Part shown: piece by piece, positions 24,151 to 33,086 of the stretch
How the letters are laid out: the number at the start of each line of letters is the position of its first letter
How positions within the stretch are numbered: position 1 is the first letter of the stretch
Source: an uncultured Paraglaciecola sp.
Lineage (GTDB): Bacteria > Pseudomonadota > Gammaproteobacteria > Enterobacterales > Alteromonadaceae
Direction: 5' to 3'
Length of the DNA stretch: 33,488 nt
Assembly: GCF_913058035.1 (NCBI RefSeq)
Contig: NZ_CAJXPA010000032.1
Location: 1-33,488, forward strand
Position numbers and translations under genes: made by a program
Notes under the pieces: generated by a model
Told to the model about the DNA's origin: nothing
The model's database searches: none
Seen by the model: the letters and a program-made list of their open reading frames with translations, nothing else

Positions 24151-25494
24151 TTACACCGCGTCAGATAAACTGCTGAAGGTAAAGTCTCTGATTTTCATCG
24201 GCGGGATCATATTGCCGTCGATACGTTCAGGTTTACCTAATGCTTCTATATTGTTTAACATCACTATCGGACTTTCATTAAAACGGAAGTTTTTAATGGG
24301 ATATTTTATTTTGCCATTTTCAATATAGAACGTGCCATCGCGGGTTAATCCGGTATAAAGCAAGGTTTGTGGATCAAGTGAGCGAATATACCAAAGGCGT
24401 GTCACCAAGATGCCCCTTCGGGTATTTTTAATCATCTCTTCTAAGGATTCGTTACCACCATCCATAATGATATTGCCACCACGAGGCACGTAAGCGACGC
24501 CGGTTTTCTTGGCCCAATAAGGTGAATTAGGCATGCTGACAACTGTGCCGTTTTTTATCCAATCGGTGCGATTACGCGGGTAACCGTCTCCCGAAAAGGG
24601 TGCTGCTGGAGCAATAGGGTGGCTCGGGTCAGTGTAAATGTTGACTCTTTCATCAAACATTTTTTGACCTAACTTATTTTTAGGTGCTTTTTGGGCATCT
24701 TCGCCTTCTTTGAGTTTGTAACTTAAAAAACTACGACCTTCATCCGCGCCTCTTTGAGCAAAATTACGCACCATGTTGCCTAATAAACCCACACTAGCGG
24801 CAGGTTCTAAAATCACCGTGTATTTACCAGGCTCCATCGCTTTGGCATCAACCGAACCTTTGGACTTTTGAATGGCGATATTTGACGCTTTAGCCGTGTC
24901 TAATAAATTGTAATCGCTGAAGTTACGTGTCACCCAACCAGAACCTTTGCCATCTTCAGTGCGAATAGTCACCGAAAAGTCTACGTCTGTCGATTTGTTA
25001 TAAGCGAACAACCCTTTGTTATTTATGATGGCGCTAAATGTCACAAACTCCTCTAAAAATCCTGCAGCAACCAGCTTGTTCTTTTTCGACGGCACTATGC
25101 TGTCTTCGGCAGCTTGCGCTCTATTTTCAGGGGTAACATTCGCTGTTGACTCAAAATAAGTTTTGGAAGGCGCATATTTTTGTGGCCCAAATAAAGGCAT
25201 GTGCTCTTCGTTTTCAGGTGCCAGTTTGGCTAACTCCTCAGAGCGGCGCACTACTTTTTCAAGTGATGCATCGTCAAACTCGTTGATAGTCGCGGTACCT
25301 GTTTTTTTACCAAAAGTGGATTGTACTGCCAACACCAGATCGCTTTCTTCGCCAGCTGTAGAGACAGTATTTCTGGCATAACGAATGTTGCCGCCTATGC
25401 TGCCATCTAAGTTACATTCAATTTCGTCAGCTTTAGAGTATTTTAAAACTTTGGTCAGTAACTCTTTGGCGTTTTTTTCAGATAAAATAGTCAT
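24151..25494 (-). CDS. TldE/PmbA-family protein, partner of the TldD-type peptidase
   Basis: A 447-aa protein of the TldD/PmbA family, of the TldE (PmbA) type: the region aligned with the protease helix reads EPAASVGLLGNMVRN and lacks the HExxxH motif. In E. coli TldD and TldE form a heterodimeric protease in which only TldD binds zinc, used in microcin B17 maturation and CcdA degradation. This protein has no signal peptide (MTILSEKNAKELL...), although its presumed partner carries a Tat signal. It starts 30 bp after the TldD-type gene with a good AGAAGGAA Shine-Dalgarno. The Pro/Arg-rich segment PFSGDGYPRNRTDW is near 297-310. Confidence 0.92.
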   Translation of the reverse strand: MTILSEKNAKELLTKVLKYSKADEIECNLDGSIGGNIRYARNTVSTAGEESDLVLAVQSTFGKKTGTATINEFDDASLEKVVRRSEELAKLAPENEEHMPLFGPQKYAPSKTYFESTANVTPENRAQAAEDSIVPSKKNKLVAAGFLEEFVTFSAIINNKGLFAYNKSTDVDFSVTIRTEDGKGSGWVTRNFSDYNLLDTAKASNIAIQKSKGSVDAKAMEPGKYTVILEPAASVGLLGNMVRNFAQRGADEGRSFLSYKLKEGEDAQKAPKNKLGQKMFDERVNIYTDPSHPIAPAAPFSGDGYPRNRTDWIKNGTVVSMPNSPYWAKKTGVAYVPRGGNIIMDGGNESLEEMIKNTRRGILVTRLWYIRSLDPQTLLYTGLTRDGTFYIENGKIKYPIKNFRFNESPIVMLNNIEALGKPERIDGNMIPPMKIRDFTFSSLSDAV

Positions 25495-25524
25495 AATTTG
25501 AATTCCTTCTAAAGGGTTACCGAC

Positions 25525-27153
25525 TTACACATTACGCGCAGTGTTGATGACGTTAATGTTGTTGAATCTCGTAGTCGGACACCCATGAGAAACCGCGCTA
25601 ACCTGTGAAGGTTGACCTTTACCATCAAAGAACGAACCACCCACTCGATAATCTGATTTGCCAGCCATTTGGGTGCAGCTGTTCCAAAATTCTTGAGTGT
25701 TGGACTGATAAGCCACATCTTCAATCTGATCAGTAATTTTTCCATCTTTGATTTCGTAAAACAGTTGCCCACCAAATTGGAAGTTGTACCTTTGTTGATC
25801 GATCGAGAACGACCCACGTCCGGCGATATAAATACCATTTTCGACGTCTTTGATTACATCTTCAGCTGAAATGTCTTGTTCATTAGGTTTTAAAGATACA
25901 TTGGGCATTCGCTGAAATTGCACATCACGCCAGCTTTGGGAATAACTACAGCCATGTGATTCGTTTTGGTCAATCATATGTACTTGATCGCGCGTCGCTT
26001 GATAATTGACTAAAATGCCGTCTTTGACTAAGTCCCAGTCTTTGGTTTTCACACCCTCATCATCATAGCCAACATTACCTAATGAATAAGGTTGGGTTTT
26101 ATCTGCAAACAAATTAACCCTATCAGAACCGTATTGAAATTTTCCACTTTTCCATTTATCTATGGTCGCAAAACTGGTGCCTGCATAATTGGCTTCGTAA
26201 CCTAATACTCTATCGAGTTCTAAGGGATGCCCAACCGATTCATGAATGGTCAACATAAGATGAGCAGGGTCTAATACTAAATCGTATTTTCCTGGCTCGA
26301 CTGATTTCGCTTTAAGTTTCGCTTTCAGTTGTTTACCCGCCGCCGCGGCGTCTTCAACCAAGTCATAGGAGTTGTTATACCCCACGTTAGCACCCGTAAT
26401 TTTGATTTTATCTTTTTCAAGACCATCTAAATATTCAAAACCCATGCCTACAGGATTACCTAAACCGTTGCGTTGTTTAAAGCCATCTTTACCTATGCCG
26501 GTGGCATAAAATGGTGCCCACAAGCGGTGTACATCTTGGTCAATATAAGAGCCATCTGTTGAGGCAAAATATTTTTGTTCGTTGACTAAAAATAACATGG
26601 AGGTAATGTAGTTAGCACCATTATCCATCGCAGCAGCGTTAGCTGCGAGTAACAAATCAGCTTTGTCTTTTATAGGCACTTCCATTGCGTTTTTTGTGAT
26701 GGGAGTTTGCCAACTGACCTCACCCACACCTTTAACGGGCGCGAGCTTAACGGGCATGGTCTGAAATTTAGAGTTGGCTTTAGCTACGGCAACTGCACGT
26801 TCGGCTGTTTTAGCCACGCTGTCTGGGGTCATATTTGAAGTAGAGGCAAAACCCCAAGTACCATTTGCAATGACACGTACGCCAATGCCTGCTGACTCGG
26901 TATTCACAATATTGTCGACACGGGTTTCACGGGTTGTCACAAATTGGTTTAGATAGCGACCAATACGTGCATCTGCATAACTAGCACCAGCGGTTTTTGC
27001 TGCATTAAGAGCAATGTCTGCTAGCTTCTTTTTATAAGCTACGTCCATGGGTTTATCTAACATTTGGTCTGCTGAAATGGCGATGCCAGTTATAGGAAGC
27101 ATTAGCGCTCCCACTCCTACACCACCGATTTTAATAAAATCGCGTCTTTCCAT
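25525..27153 (-). CDS. TldD-family zinc metallopeptidase with Tat signal
   Basis: A 542-aa TldD-type peptidase. It opens with a twin-arginine signal (MERRDFIKIGGVGVGALMLP, then ITGIAISA), so it is probably exported folded to the periplasm; E. coli TldD is cytosolic and about 480 aa. The zinc helix HESVGHPLE has ligands His304 and His309 with catalytic Glu305, and Cys525 in SHGCPTTRF matches the third ligand position of TldD. It heads a block of eight leftward genes ending at 15835. GGAAAC lies just before the ATG, and a TATAAT hexamer on the minus strand at 27187-27182 is a likely -10 element. Substrate unknown. Confidence 0.94.
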   Translation of the reverse strand: MERRDFIKIGGVGVGALMLPITGIAISADQMLDKPMDVAYKKKLADIALNAAKTAGASYADARIGRYLNQFVTTRETRVDNIVNTESAGIGVRVIANGTWGFASTSNMTPDSVAKTAERAVAVAKANSKFQTMPVKLAPVKGVGEVSWQTPITKNAMEVPIKDKADLLLAANAAAMDNGANYITSMLFLVNEQKYFASTDGSYIDQDVHRLWAPFYATGIGKDGFKQRNGLGNPVGMGFEYLDGLEKDKIKITGANVGYNNSYDLVEDAAAAGKQLKAKLKAKSVEPGKYDLVLDPAHLMLTIHESVGHPLELDRVLGYEANYAGTSFATIDKWKSGKFQYGSDRVNLFADKTQPYSLGNVGYDDEGVKTKDWDLVKDGILVNYQATRDQVHMIDQNESHGCSYSQSWRDVQFQRMPNVSLKPNEQDISAEDVIKDVENGIYIAGRGSFSIDQQRYNFQFGGQLFYEIKDGKITDQIEDVAYQSNTQEFWNSCTQMAGKSDYRVGGSFFDGKGQPSQVSAVSHGCPTTRFNNINVINTARNV

Positions 27154-27496
27154 TATTGTTTCCTATGCCGTAGCTTTTATAATTATAATTCTCTTAACAG
27201 TGTATTGCATTGTTCGAATTGCACTCAAGAGGGTAAGGACAGTAATTTAGATTGAATACGTAACAAACTATTACATATGTACCAATTTAATTAGCTTATT
27301 TAAAGAAGGTGCCAGTGATAAAACTAATCTTTAATACTAGAGATGAGGCTCCAACAAGCTCCAGTTATATACTTCAAACTACTGAGTGACATAATTTTGT
27401 TTGGCAGTAGATGAGTTGATGGTCAAATCACTGGGTACTTTAGGTCTAGATTTCATTTAATTTTACGCCAACAACTAACGATTTTGAATTAACGCA
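27154..27496. other. Intergenic region holding the promoter of the TldD-MoxR block
   Basis: A 343-bp AT-rich stretch between the SGNH hydrolase stop and the TldD-type start, both leftward. On the minus strand a consensus TATAAT (27187-27182) lies 29 bp before the TldD start; a good -35 at 17 bp is not visible. No ORF or T-tailed hairpin after the hydrolase was seen. Confidence 0.45.
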
Positions 27497-28150
27497 CTAA
27501 AGTATACTTTGTTGTATCAATTCTACCTGCTCTGCCCAAATCCAATATTGAGCTGCATTTGGGTGCAACAAATCCGGCATAGTGGATTCTAGCAGTACGT
27601 CTTCTTTGGTAAGAAAATAATGGTTAATATCTAACCAAAAAATCTGCTTGTTGTCGGCGAATTGTCTAATTAATTGATTGCTCAGGTTTACCCGTTTTCG
27701 CATAGGTTTTTTGTTATTTCTGCTACGAGGAAAGATAGCCATCAACACAAGCTTTGTTTCAGGTAAGCGTTGTTTGAGCTCCTCGAGTATTATTTTCACT
27801 CCAGCAGCGATCTCTTCAGGTGTGTCAAGTCTATGTCCTGCATTGTTGGTGCCAATGAGCAACACTAGCAGCTTGGGACATAGCCCATTAATTTCACCAT
27901 TTTGGATGCGCCATAAAAGGTGCTCAGTTCGATCTCCTGCATAACCCAGGTTAAGAGTTTTTTGATGAGTGTAATAGTGCTGCCATGCAGCTTCACCCTC
28001 AACTTCCCAAGCATGAGTAATCGAGTCTCCCATGAAGATAATGTCTAATTTATTACCTAATGTATGGCACTCATTGAGTTTCTGCTGGTGGCGTTGTTGC
28101 CACCAGTCTTCGATGCGCTGCGCGGGGATAACGGAAAGCGAATTAGACAT
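27497..28150 (-). CDS. SGNH/GDSL hydrolase
   Basis: A 217-aa esterase/lipase-like SGNH hydrolase without signal peptide. The four family blocks are present: block I FMGDSITHAWE with nucleophile Ser, block II GYAGDRTEHLLWR with Gly, block III LLIGTNNAG with Asn, and block V DLLHPN with the catalytic Asp/His. It resembles the platelet-activating-factor acetylhydrolase/rhamnogalacturonan acetylesterase side of the family. The frame is open to 28180, but the ATG at 28150, 2 bp after the DUF885 stop, gives the natural N-terminus. The tight spacing means cotranscription with the DUF885 gene. Acyl substrate unknown. Confidence 0.9.
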   Translation of the reverse strand: MSNSLSVIPAQRIEDWWQQRHQQKLNECHTLGNKLDIIFMGDSITHAWEVEGEAAWQHYYTHQKTLNLGYAGDRTEHLLWRIQNGEINGLCPKLLVLLIGTNNAGHRLDTPEEIAAGVKIILEELKQRLPETKLVLMAIFPRSRNNKKPMRKRVNLSNQLIRQFADNKQIFWLDINHYFLTKEDVLLESTMPDLLHPNAAQYWIWAEQVELIQQSIL

Positions 28151-28152
28151 GT

Positions 28153-29877
28153 TTATTTCGCTTTTTGAGTGCTTATCCAATCGTTTATAACATCATCAAG
28201 CACCGCCATTGGCAACGATCCTTGACCAATTACAGTGTCGTGAAAACTCCGTATATCAAAATTAGCACCTAGTTCTTGCTCCGCTTTTGCACGTAACTCA
28301 CGAATTTTGATTTCGCCCATTTTGTATGACAATGCCTGGCCAGGCCATGAGATGTACCGATCAATTTGGTTCTCTACGGCTTTTTGTGTCAGTGCGGTGT
28401 GTTTAGCCAAATAATCGATAGCTTCTTGGCGGCTCCAGCCAAAAGCATGAATACCAGTATCGACGACTAAGCGTACAGCTCGCCACATTTCGTAACCTAA
28501 ACGGCCGAAGTCGCTATATGGGTCCTGGTAGAACCCTGCTTCTTTGCCCAGTCGCTCTGAATACAAGCCCCAACCTTCGCCAAAGGCTGAATGGCTCAGT
28601 GTGCGCCTGAATTCCGGTACATCTAATTCCATAGCAATAGCATTTTGCAGGTGATGCCCTGGCACAGCCTCGTGCAGGCTGAGTGCCTCTAAGTTATAAA
28701 GTGGTTGTTGTGACGGCTCGGAAGTTAAAAAGTATGTTCCCGGTGTGCGATTGTCTGGTGGTGGCATATAAAACGCACCTCTAGTCGCTGAACCTTTGAT
28801 CGTGAAAGTATTTCGCGGAAGGTGTCCAAAAAATGTGGGTAATTTGCCATACATTTTCATTGCGATAAACGCCGTTTTTTCGAGTACATCTTGTCTGTCT
28901 GTTGCATAAAACTGTGGGTCAGTAGCTAAAAACACTAAAAATTCAGCATAACTTCCTGTGAACCCTACTTTATCGATAATCAACTGCATCTCTATACGAA
29001 TACGTTTAACTTCTTTTAAGCCCAAATCATGAATTTGTTTAGGTGTGGCATCAGTAGTGGTAAAATAATTAGCCGTGTATGTATAGTAGTCCAAACCACC
29101 TTTAACACTGGCAATTCCCGGTTCTTTTCGACAGTTAGGCATGTAGTCGTTAACAAAAAAGTCATAAAATCTCTGATACGCAGGTGTCACTGCTGAGTCA
29201 ATTAGCTTGATAGCTCGGGTACTGAAGTTGCTTTTTTGCTGTTGATTAAAAGTGTTAGGAAAGCGGGTGAAAGGTTCAAATAAAGCGCTTTGTTTTGGAT
29301 CTGTCACTATGTGTTGGCTGATAGTTTGGTGATAGTCCTTAAAGCTTTCGCAGTGATGAATGAACCCATCGGCTAAACCCGCTTTCATCAGGTTAATATT
29401 TTCTTGATTAAAGCGAGGATAGTCAGCCAAGCTAATTAAAAAGTTGTCGTAATCGCTGCTTGATAAAAATGCCATATTAGCTGGTGCTTCGGCAAAGTAG
29501 GTGTGCCAACCGCTTAAAAAGTTAATCGGGAAATACTTATCTTGATATCGGTGGCTCAGAGCTTCAGTTTCTCGTTCATATTTAAATAGACGAAAATTCA
29601 TCAGTTTTGCTTCACTTAATACTTGAGTATCAATTTTTTCAAGGGCGTCCAATACCTGAATATTATTAGCTTCTCGCCTAGCTATGGCCTGAGGTGTGAA
29701 TTCGGCTAATTTGCCATTAGGTTTCCAGCCATCCGGATCGGTGCGGAAGAATACTTTTTCTTTTTTAGCATTTTGCCAGTGTTGGTCGATGATATTAGTT
29801 AGATCGGAATTTGAGTCGGCGAAAGAGTTCCAGCTAATAGCTGTGACAGTGAATACTGCTAAAACTTTATTAAACAT
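28153..29877 (-). CDS. DUF885 zinc-peptidase-like exported protein
   Basis: A 574-aa DUF885 protein, predicted to be a periplasmic metal-dependent peptidase. It begins with a Sec signal (MFNKVLAVFTVTAISWNSFA), and the metal motif HEAVPGHHLQ lies at about residue 414, followed by ERLGKEAGFYQDP and a downstream Glu typical of the family. The frame runs open to 30006, but ATG 29877 has an AAAGAGAAC Shine-Dalgarno and starts exactly at the signal peptide. It is followed after 2 bp by the SGNH hydrolase gene. Exported DUF885 enzymes are frequent and multi-copy in Alteromonadales (general knowledge). Substrate unknown. Confidence 0.92.
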   Translation of the reverse strand: MFNKVLAVFTVTAISWNSFADSNSDLTNIIDQHWQNAKKEKVFFRTDPDGWKPNGKLAEFTPQAIARREANNIQVLDALEKIDTQVLSEAKLMNFRLFKYERETEALSHRYQDKYFPINFLSGWHTYFAEAPANMAFLSSSDYDNFLISLADYPRFNQENINLMKAGLADGFIHHCESFKDYHQTISQHIVTDPKQSALFEPFTRFPNTFNQQQKSNFSTRAIKLIDSAVTPAYQRFYDFFVNDYMPNCRKEPGIASVKGGLDYYTYTANYFTTTDATPKQIHDLGLKEVKRIRIEMQLIIDKVGFTGSYAEFLVFLATDPQFYATDRQDVLEKTAFIAMKMYGKLPTFFGHLPRNTFTIKGSATRGAFYMPPPDNRTPGTYFLTSEPSQQPLYNLEALSLHEAVPGHHLQNAIAMELDVPEFRRTLSHSAFGEGWGLYSERLGKEAGFYQDPYSDFGRLGYEMWRAVRLVVDTGIHAFGWSRQEAIDYLAKHTALTQKAVENQIDRYISWPGQALSYKMGEIKIRELRAKAEQELGANFDIRSFHDTVIGQGSLPMAVLDDVINDWISTQKAK

Positions 29878-30006
29878 AATGTTCTCTTTTTTTGTTTTTA
29901 TCGTCGTTGTTATTAAATAGGAATTGCAGCCAGTTTGCCAATAGGAAAGAACTAACGAGTCCGGTGGTAATGTAAACCAGCGAATACCTTTGTCAGTCGT
30001 ATACAC

Positions 30007-30543
30007 AATTTTCTAAATGCACCCCGAAGTCTCCGGCAAGGTAAATGCCAGGTTTATAAGAGAAGCACATTCCAAGTTTCGGCTTCGCCATGCACAAAAT
30101 TTATGGGTGAGTACTTATTTAAAGGTTAGTCAAACGCATCTGAAGTAACGCCTAAGATGCGTTCAGACGGCTTCAACATAAATTAATATACATGTCCTTT
30201 TAATGACACTTAACTGTCCCATCTCGGTTTGATATAATTGAAAAATAGGCAAAAAAAAGCCTGATAAATAATCAGGCTTAAAATGAGAACACACATAAAA
30301 ACTATATATTCAGAGGGACAATCACAAAATAAGTTCAATTTTATATTAATTATTTTACCTGATCACAGACAGTTAATTTTTGAACTCTTTAAACTCAGTA
30401 GTAAAACTAAGATTGAATAACCTGTTATTTAATTTATCTGTCTATTTATCTACGTTTTTACTTATGCCAATTTAGACTTGGTTAAGGTCTTACGAATCGT
30501 TATGATCAGATATGTTATTAGTTATTAATTTGAATTATTCATC
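30007..30543. other. Gene-free region between divergent DUF885 and zapE genes
   Basis: A 537-bp stretch holding both promoters. It contains a 9-bp inverted repeat AACGCATCT/AGATGCGTT at 30133-30163 and a leftward intrinsic terminator at 30251-30279. The part from 30280 to 30543 is AT-rich with no ORF of useful length. The terminator implies a leftward transcript from this part that is not explained by any gene. Confidence 0.6.
30251..30279 (-). terminator. Strong intrinsic terminator with no upstream gene
   Basis: On the minus strand, AAGCCTGAT and ATCAGGCTT form a perfect 9-bp stem with a 5-nt loop, directly followed by a run of T (eight counting the stem's last two). In the plus direction the hairpin is not followed by T, so it acts leftward. 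No leftward coding gene lies between it and zapE. Confidence 0.8.
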
Positions 30544-31764
30544 ATGCCTGATGGCACAAGCATCATTGTATTACCCACTTCACCGTCACCCATCGAAGTC
30601 TACCAGTCACAATTAGGCGATAAGCTAGTTGACGATCCTTATCAACAAACTGCATTAAATGCGTTAAATGACCTATTTGGTCACTTGACCAAGCCAAAAG
30701 GACTGTCACCACCCATTACTAAAGGTTTATATCTTTGGGGTGATGTGGGTCGAGGTAAAACATACTTGATGGATCTGTTTTATGACTGCCTTCCTGATGA
30801 AGGCAAGCTTCGGCTTCATTTTCACCGTTTCATGGCACGCATACATCAAGCACTGAACGACCATACTGGGGAGCAAGACCCTTTAATACAGATTGCTAAT
30901 GATTTGTCTAAAACATGTCGCGTGTTGTGTTTTGATGAATTTTTCGTTTCTGACATTGCCGATGCTATGATCTTGGCTGGTTTATTTGAATGTTTGTTTA
31001 AAAAAGGGGTGGTATTGGTTGCTACGTCAAACATTCCTATCGAACGTTTGTACGAAAACGGTTTAGCTAGGCATAAGTTTTTGCCCTGCGTCGGTCTTTT
31101 GCAGCAACATACTAAAATGTTGCATCTTAATGGCAAGTTTGACCATCGGCTAAACGTAATAAACGCAGAATGTAATATACCTACAAATAGGGTTTCGTCA
31201 TCTCCTTCATCACTCAAGATTGGCATTAAAGGTAAAATTGACTTTGCTGTTATCTTTGCGCAATTAACCCACGCCACCCCTTCTCATAAAATCAAAACCA
31301 GCAGTGTAACCATCTGCTATCGCGATATCCCAGTGGTTAGAGCTACGGAGCTTTCTCGACAAAACTCTGTGGCCTGGTTTGATTTTACAGCATTGTGCGA
31401 TGGGCATCGTTCGCAGGTAGATTATATGGAAATTGCGAATCGTTTTAGCACAGTGATGCTTAGCAACGTGCCCTATCTTGGTGGTGAAGTACGCGGGTGG
31501 ATCAAGGCGCGTGGAACAGAGGATGGTGTAGGCGAAAATCAAGCCATGAGTACTGGAGAGCGTGTTGTGAGTTATGCTAACAGCGACGATAGCACCAGAC
31601 GGTTTATCAGCCTTATTGATGAGCTATATGATCAAAATGTAAACCTGTATTTAAGCTCTGATGTTCCTTTGGCCGAACTTTATAACGAAGGTGCTTTAAT
31701 GTTTGAATTTCGCCGCACTTATAGTCGTTTGATGGAAATGGGTCAGACAGAGGTTGATCGTTAG
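30544..31764 (+). CDS. zapE: ZapE/AFG1-family cell-division ATPase
   Basis: A 406-aa AFG1-like ATPase; ZapE associates with the Z ring and is needed for division under stress in E. coli. Walker A GDVGRGKT is at 66-73 with the family context KGLYLWGDVGRGKTYLMDLFY, Walker B CFDEFF about 129-134, then DIADAMIL and SNIPIERLYENGLAR. The C-terminal FISLIDELYDQNVNLYLSS and FEFRRTYSRLMEM match the family end. It is longer than E. coli ZapE (375 aa) because of an extra segment of about 30 residues near 314-346 (GGEVRGWIKARG...STGERV). Start ATG at 30544 has no strong Shine-Dalgarno. Confidence 0.94.
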   Translation: MPDGTSIIVLPTSPSPIEVYQSQLGDKLVDDPYQQTALNALNDLFGHLTKPKGLSPPITKGLYLWGDVGRGKTYLMDLFYDCLPDEGKLRLHFHRFMARIHQALNDHTGEQDPLIQIANDLSKTCRVLCFDEFFVSDIADAMILAGLFECLFKKGVVLVATSNIPIERLYENGLARHKFLPCVGLLQQHTKMLHLNGKFDHRLNVINAECNIPTNRVSSSPSSLKIGIKGKIDFAVIFAQLTHATPSHKIKTSSVTICYRDIPVVRATELSRQNSVAWFDFTALCDGHRSQVDYMEIANRFSTVMLSNVPYLGGEVRGWIKARGTEDGVGENQAMSTGERVVSYANSDDSTRRFISLIDELYDQNVNLYLSSDVPLAELYNEGALMFEFRRTYSRLMEMGQTEVDR

Positions 31765-31927
31765 AAAACAAAGTACAGCTAGCAGCCACTAATTCTTGAC
31801 CTTACAATGAATACCAATCTACCGCGTTTTCAAACTGCGTAAACGTGCATCGTAATTTAGTTAAATTAATCGTGTTATTTGCCAATGTTTACATCGAGCT
31901 CCCATACAAATTGAGGAGTTAAAAATT

Positions 31928-32557
31928 TTAAAATTTGTTGTGCAGTTCCTTTAACGTATAAATTGTCTTGGGCGACTCCAAACACCAAGTTAAATTAGGT
32001 ACGCCCTTTTGTATATCACAAGCTAAATAACAACACATTCCTTGTTCAGTGTGGTCAAAATGTCTATATCGGTGAAGTGCCTGCTGGCGATCTTTTTCAT
32101 AAAGGTAGGAAAAAGTAATTAACTCCTGAGAATGCGCTAATGCACGGTAGTTTGGGCACAACCAATTGAACGCACCACTCAACCAATTATCCTGATTTAT
32201 CATTTTAGTTAGTTTTTTCTTTTCTTCAAATGTCCCAGTTATCAGCAACGCAGCCTCAGAACCATTAGCTTGCAGTTTAATGTTAAACCTAGTGAAGTCG
32301 GTTAACATTAGCCTAAAACAAAAAGAGCGCACTCGTTTTAGTATCAGTCTGGTCTCTTGTAACATGTATGTATCGATGTTTTCTAATGGTTGCTTCTGCT
32401 TAATCTCGCCAGTTTGCCAAACAGATAATTCAGGTAACAAATCATCAAGTACGGGGCTGCTAGCTAAAGTACTTTTTTTTGAACCTTGCGTAGGGAGAAG
32501 ATCCAAAGAATTAACCATTATTTGGGTAGTACTAAAAATAGACACGAGTAACACCAT
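31928..32557 (-). CDS. Hypothetical protein, 209 aa
   Basis: I do not recognise this protein. It is soluble apart from a short hydrophobic start (VLLVSIFST), basic, with six Cys spread over the C-terminal two thirds (SFCFRL, NWLCPNY, GMCCYLACD, TWCLES). The segment ENIDTYMLQETRLILKRVRSF is predicted helical. The true start may be ATG 32518 (MVNSLDLL) rather than 32557; neither has a clear Shine-Dalgarno. It is convergent with zapE across a 163-bp gap with no obvious terminator. Codon use resembles its neighbours, so I consider it a real gene, probably lineage-specific. Confidence 0.6.
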   Translation of the reverse strand: MVLLVSIFSTTQIMVNSLDLLPTQGSKKSTLASSPVLDDLLPELSVWQTGEIKQKQPLENIDTYMLQETRLILKRVRSFCFRLMLTDFTRFNIKLQANGSEAALLITGTFEEKKKLTKMINQDNWLSGAFNWLCPNYRALAHSQELITFSYLYEKDRQQALHRYRHFDHTEQGMCCYLACDIQKGVPNLTWCLESPKTIYTLKELHNKF

Positions 32558-32830
32558 TTATTATAAATTATGACTTAAACGTGTCACAGCACAGTTGATG
32601 CCAGTTTTAAATATCCTTTTAAAATCAAATGAATGGAGCGTTGCGATGATTAACTATAGTCATACGACAACTTTTTGACTGTAGGGTGCAGAAACTATCA
32701 TTAGCAACAAATCACACTGACAACATCAATCAGAGATACAAACTAGAAAGTGCAATTGAACGATAAGTGTTAGCTTCTTCTCAAGTCAATGGCATGGTTG
32801 CCGAGCTACCTACCACTATGGTAATAATTG

Positions 32831-32862
32831 AAAACATCAAAACATCAAAACGTCAAAACATC
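32831..32862. repeat. 8-bp tandem repeat, four copies
   Basis: AAAACATC is repeated four times head to tail, the third copy reading AAAACGTC; a partial fifth (AAAATAAT) follows. It lies in the gene-poor region and is the only short tandem array I saw outside genes. Confidence 0.85.
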
Positions 32863-33086
32863 AAAATAATTAAAAATAAACAGATTACTTGAACGATGAT
32901 ATGTTGTTGGTTGCCGTCAGTCGAAGTGTGTCTTCGGTACGATCAAAAAAACTATGGTGTCACAAAATTGAAATGCCTAAATGGCTAATTTATCTTCACA
33001 ACCTATTAATTTTTTAGGTCGGTAGAATGAATATGGTTTGGCTGCACGTATTCCATCGTGTTGCGTATCTTGCGTATGTTCACCTA

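Noticed and set aside
30133..30163. 9-bp inverted repeat considered as a terminator for DUF885 or zapE
   Set aside because: It is upstream of both genes, has a 13-nt loop and no T-run on either strand.
30846..31277. Minus-strand open frame of 143 codons opposite zapE
   Set aside because: Antisense shadow of the ATPase core; no start signals.
27..32667. ATAGTCATACGA present at both 27-38 and 32656-32667, GntR-operator-like
   Set aside because: Dozens of shared 12-mers are expected by chance in a window of this size, and the flanks differ; not enough for an operator claim.
32831..32862. Tandem array considered as a CRISPR remnant
   Set aside because: The repeats are 8 bp with no spacers and no cas genes are nearby.
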